From NCBI GenBank assembly GCA_016787605.1, contig JAEUUE010000129.1:42330-106329 (forward strand): 64,000 nt of DNA, in the 5' to 3' direction. This document shows, one piece after another, positions 63,791 through 64,000 of the stretch; positions within the stretch are counted from its first letter, which is position 1, and the number at the start of each line of letters is the position of its first letter. A program made the position numbers and the translations under genes. The DNA comes from Cyclobacteriaceae bacterium (GTDB taxonomy: Bacteria; Bacteroidota; Bacteroidia; Cytophagales; Cyclobacteriaceae). Below the pieces are notes generated by a model that was not told where the DNA came from, made no database searches, and saw only the letters and a list, made by a program, of their open reading frames with translations.

Positions 63791-64000
63791 TCAGGAAGGT
63801 AAATTGTTTTCGATCAGCTTCCTCTGGAGGTTCCAGAATTCCTTTCCATAGCTGACGAAGATCTCTTCGCCTTTCCGGATGTTTCTCGTTGCTTCGATGA
63901 ATACCCGGTTTCCGTAGATCAGGTATTCGGCATTATTGCGGAGGCCGGGGACGCGGGAGATTCCCATGGCGTCGTTGGCGTACCGGCCCTTGCCGCTGTT
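63791..64000 (-). CDS. SET-domain protein, C-terminal end (truncated by window edge)
   Basis: The minus-strand frame is open from the right edge to a TGA at 63791 and gives 69 residues beginning NSGKGRYANDAMG. It has the SET-domain C-terminal features: GRYANDA, LRNNAEYLIYGNRVFIEATRNI, then KGEEIFVSYGKEFW. This region contains the conserved N-x-x-E/C-N and Y residues at the active site of SET lysine methyltransferases. The rest of the protein lies outside the window, so its size and substrate cannot be judged. Confidence 0.8.
   Translation of the reverse strand, partial: NSGKGRYANDAMGISRVPGLRNNAEYLIYGNRVFIEATRNIRKGEEIFVSYGKEFWNLQRKLIENNLPS

Noticed and set aside
1-64000. CRISPR arrays, phage genes, transposases, rRNA genes
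   Set aside because: No regularly spaced repeats, integrase, transposase, capsid or rRNA signatures were seen on either strand.

Overview
The window looks like a chromosomal segment of a Bacteroidota bacterium, most likely Cytophagales (Chryseolinea/Ohtaekwangia-like). Reasons seen in the sequence: start regions without Shine-Dalgarno motifs but with Bacteroidota TAnnTTTG promoter boxes; a type IX secretion sorting tail on a giant protease; a FISUMP lipoprotein; a histidine kinase with Reg_prop/Y_Y_Y sensor; the short form of AMP nucleosidase; PadR-linked FtsX-like permeases; and a fused isobutyryl-CoA mutase (IcmF). The lineage is inferred from gene content; no 16S gene is present. I see no phage, insertion sequence or CRISPR array.

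Layout. 1-8400: NFACT/RqcH-like gene (cut by the left edge), a PhnP-like metallo-hydrolase and a small conserved protein on the minus strand, then miaA, an amidohydrolase without its HxH motif, a glycosyltransferase, a collagen-like secreted protein and a DUF4382 lipoprotein. 8400-26700, all minus strand: a 2,380-residue subtilisin-like T9SS cargo protein, two large MacB/FtsX permeases (one with a PadR regulator), an aldo/keto reductase, an outer-membrane-like protein, and a response regulator/sensor kinase pair. 26700-29000: two unrecognised genes on the plus strand.

29000-39300: ruvC, methyltransferase, glycosyltransferase and flippase on the minus strand; diverging from them a GT2 glycosyltransferase, an RsbU-type phosphatase, and a tightly overlapping operon of polysaccharide deacetylase, glycosyltransferase, diacylglycerol kinase, TatD and asparaginase, ending at a tRNA-Ser(GGA). 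Much of this stretch serves cell-surface glycan and envelope synthesis. 39600-45000: an ExbB / small membrane protein / ExbD / ExbD energy-transduction operon, an MFS transporter and a FISUMP lipoprotein.

45000-54800: AMP nucleosidase diverging from a stand-alone HSDR_N-type nuclease-fold protein, typA, a TPR protein, then guaA with a substrate-binding-like protein and hutI, an OsmC protein and a Lon-N domain protein. 54800-64000: two small YD-repeat-like lipoproteins either side of an M16 peptidase, icmF, a zinc-ribbon membrane protein, and the C-terminal end of a SET-domain protein cut by the right edge.

A recurring feature is a TAnnTTTG-like -7 box ending only 3 to 5 nt before a start codon (guaA, ruvC, icmF, the polysaccharide deacetylase and others). 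It implies leaderless or nearly leaderless transcripts. The same boxes help decide several starts.
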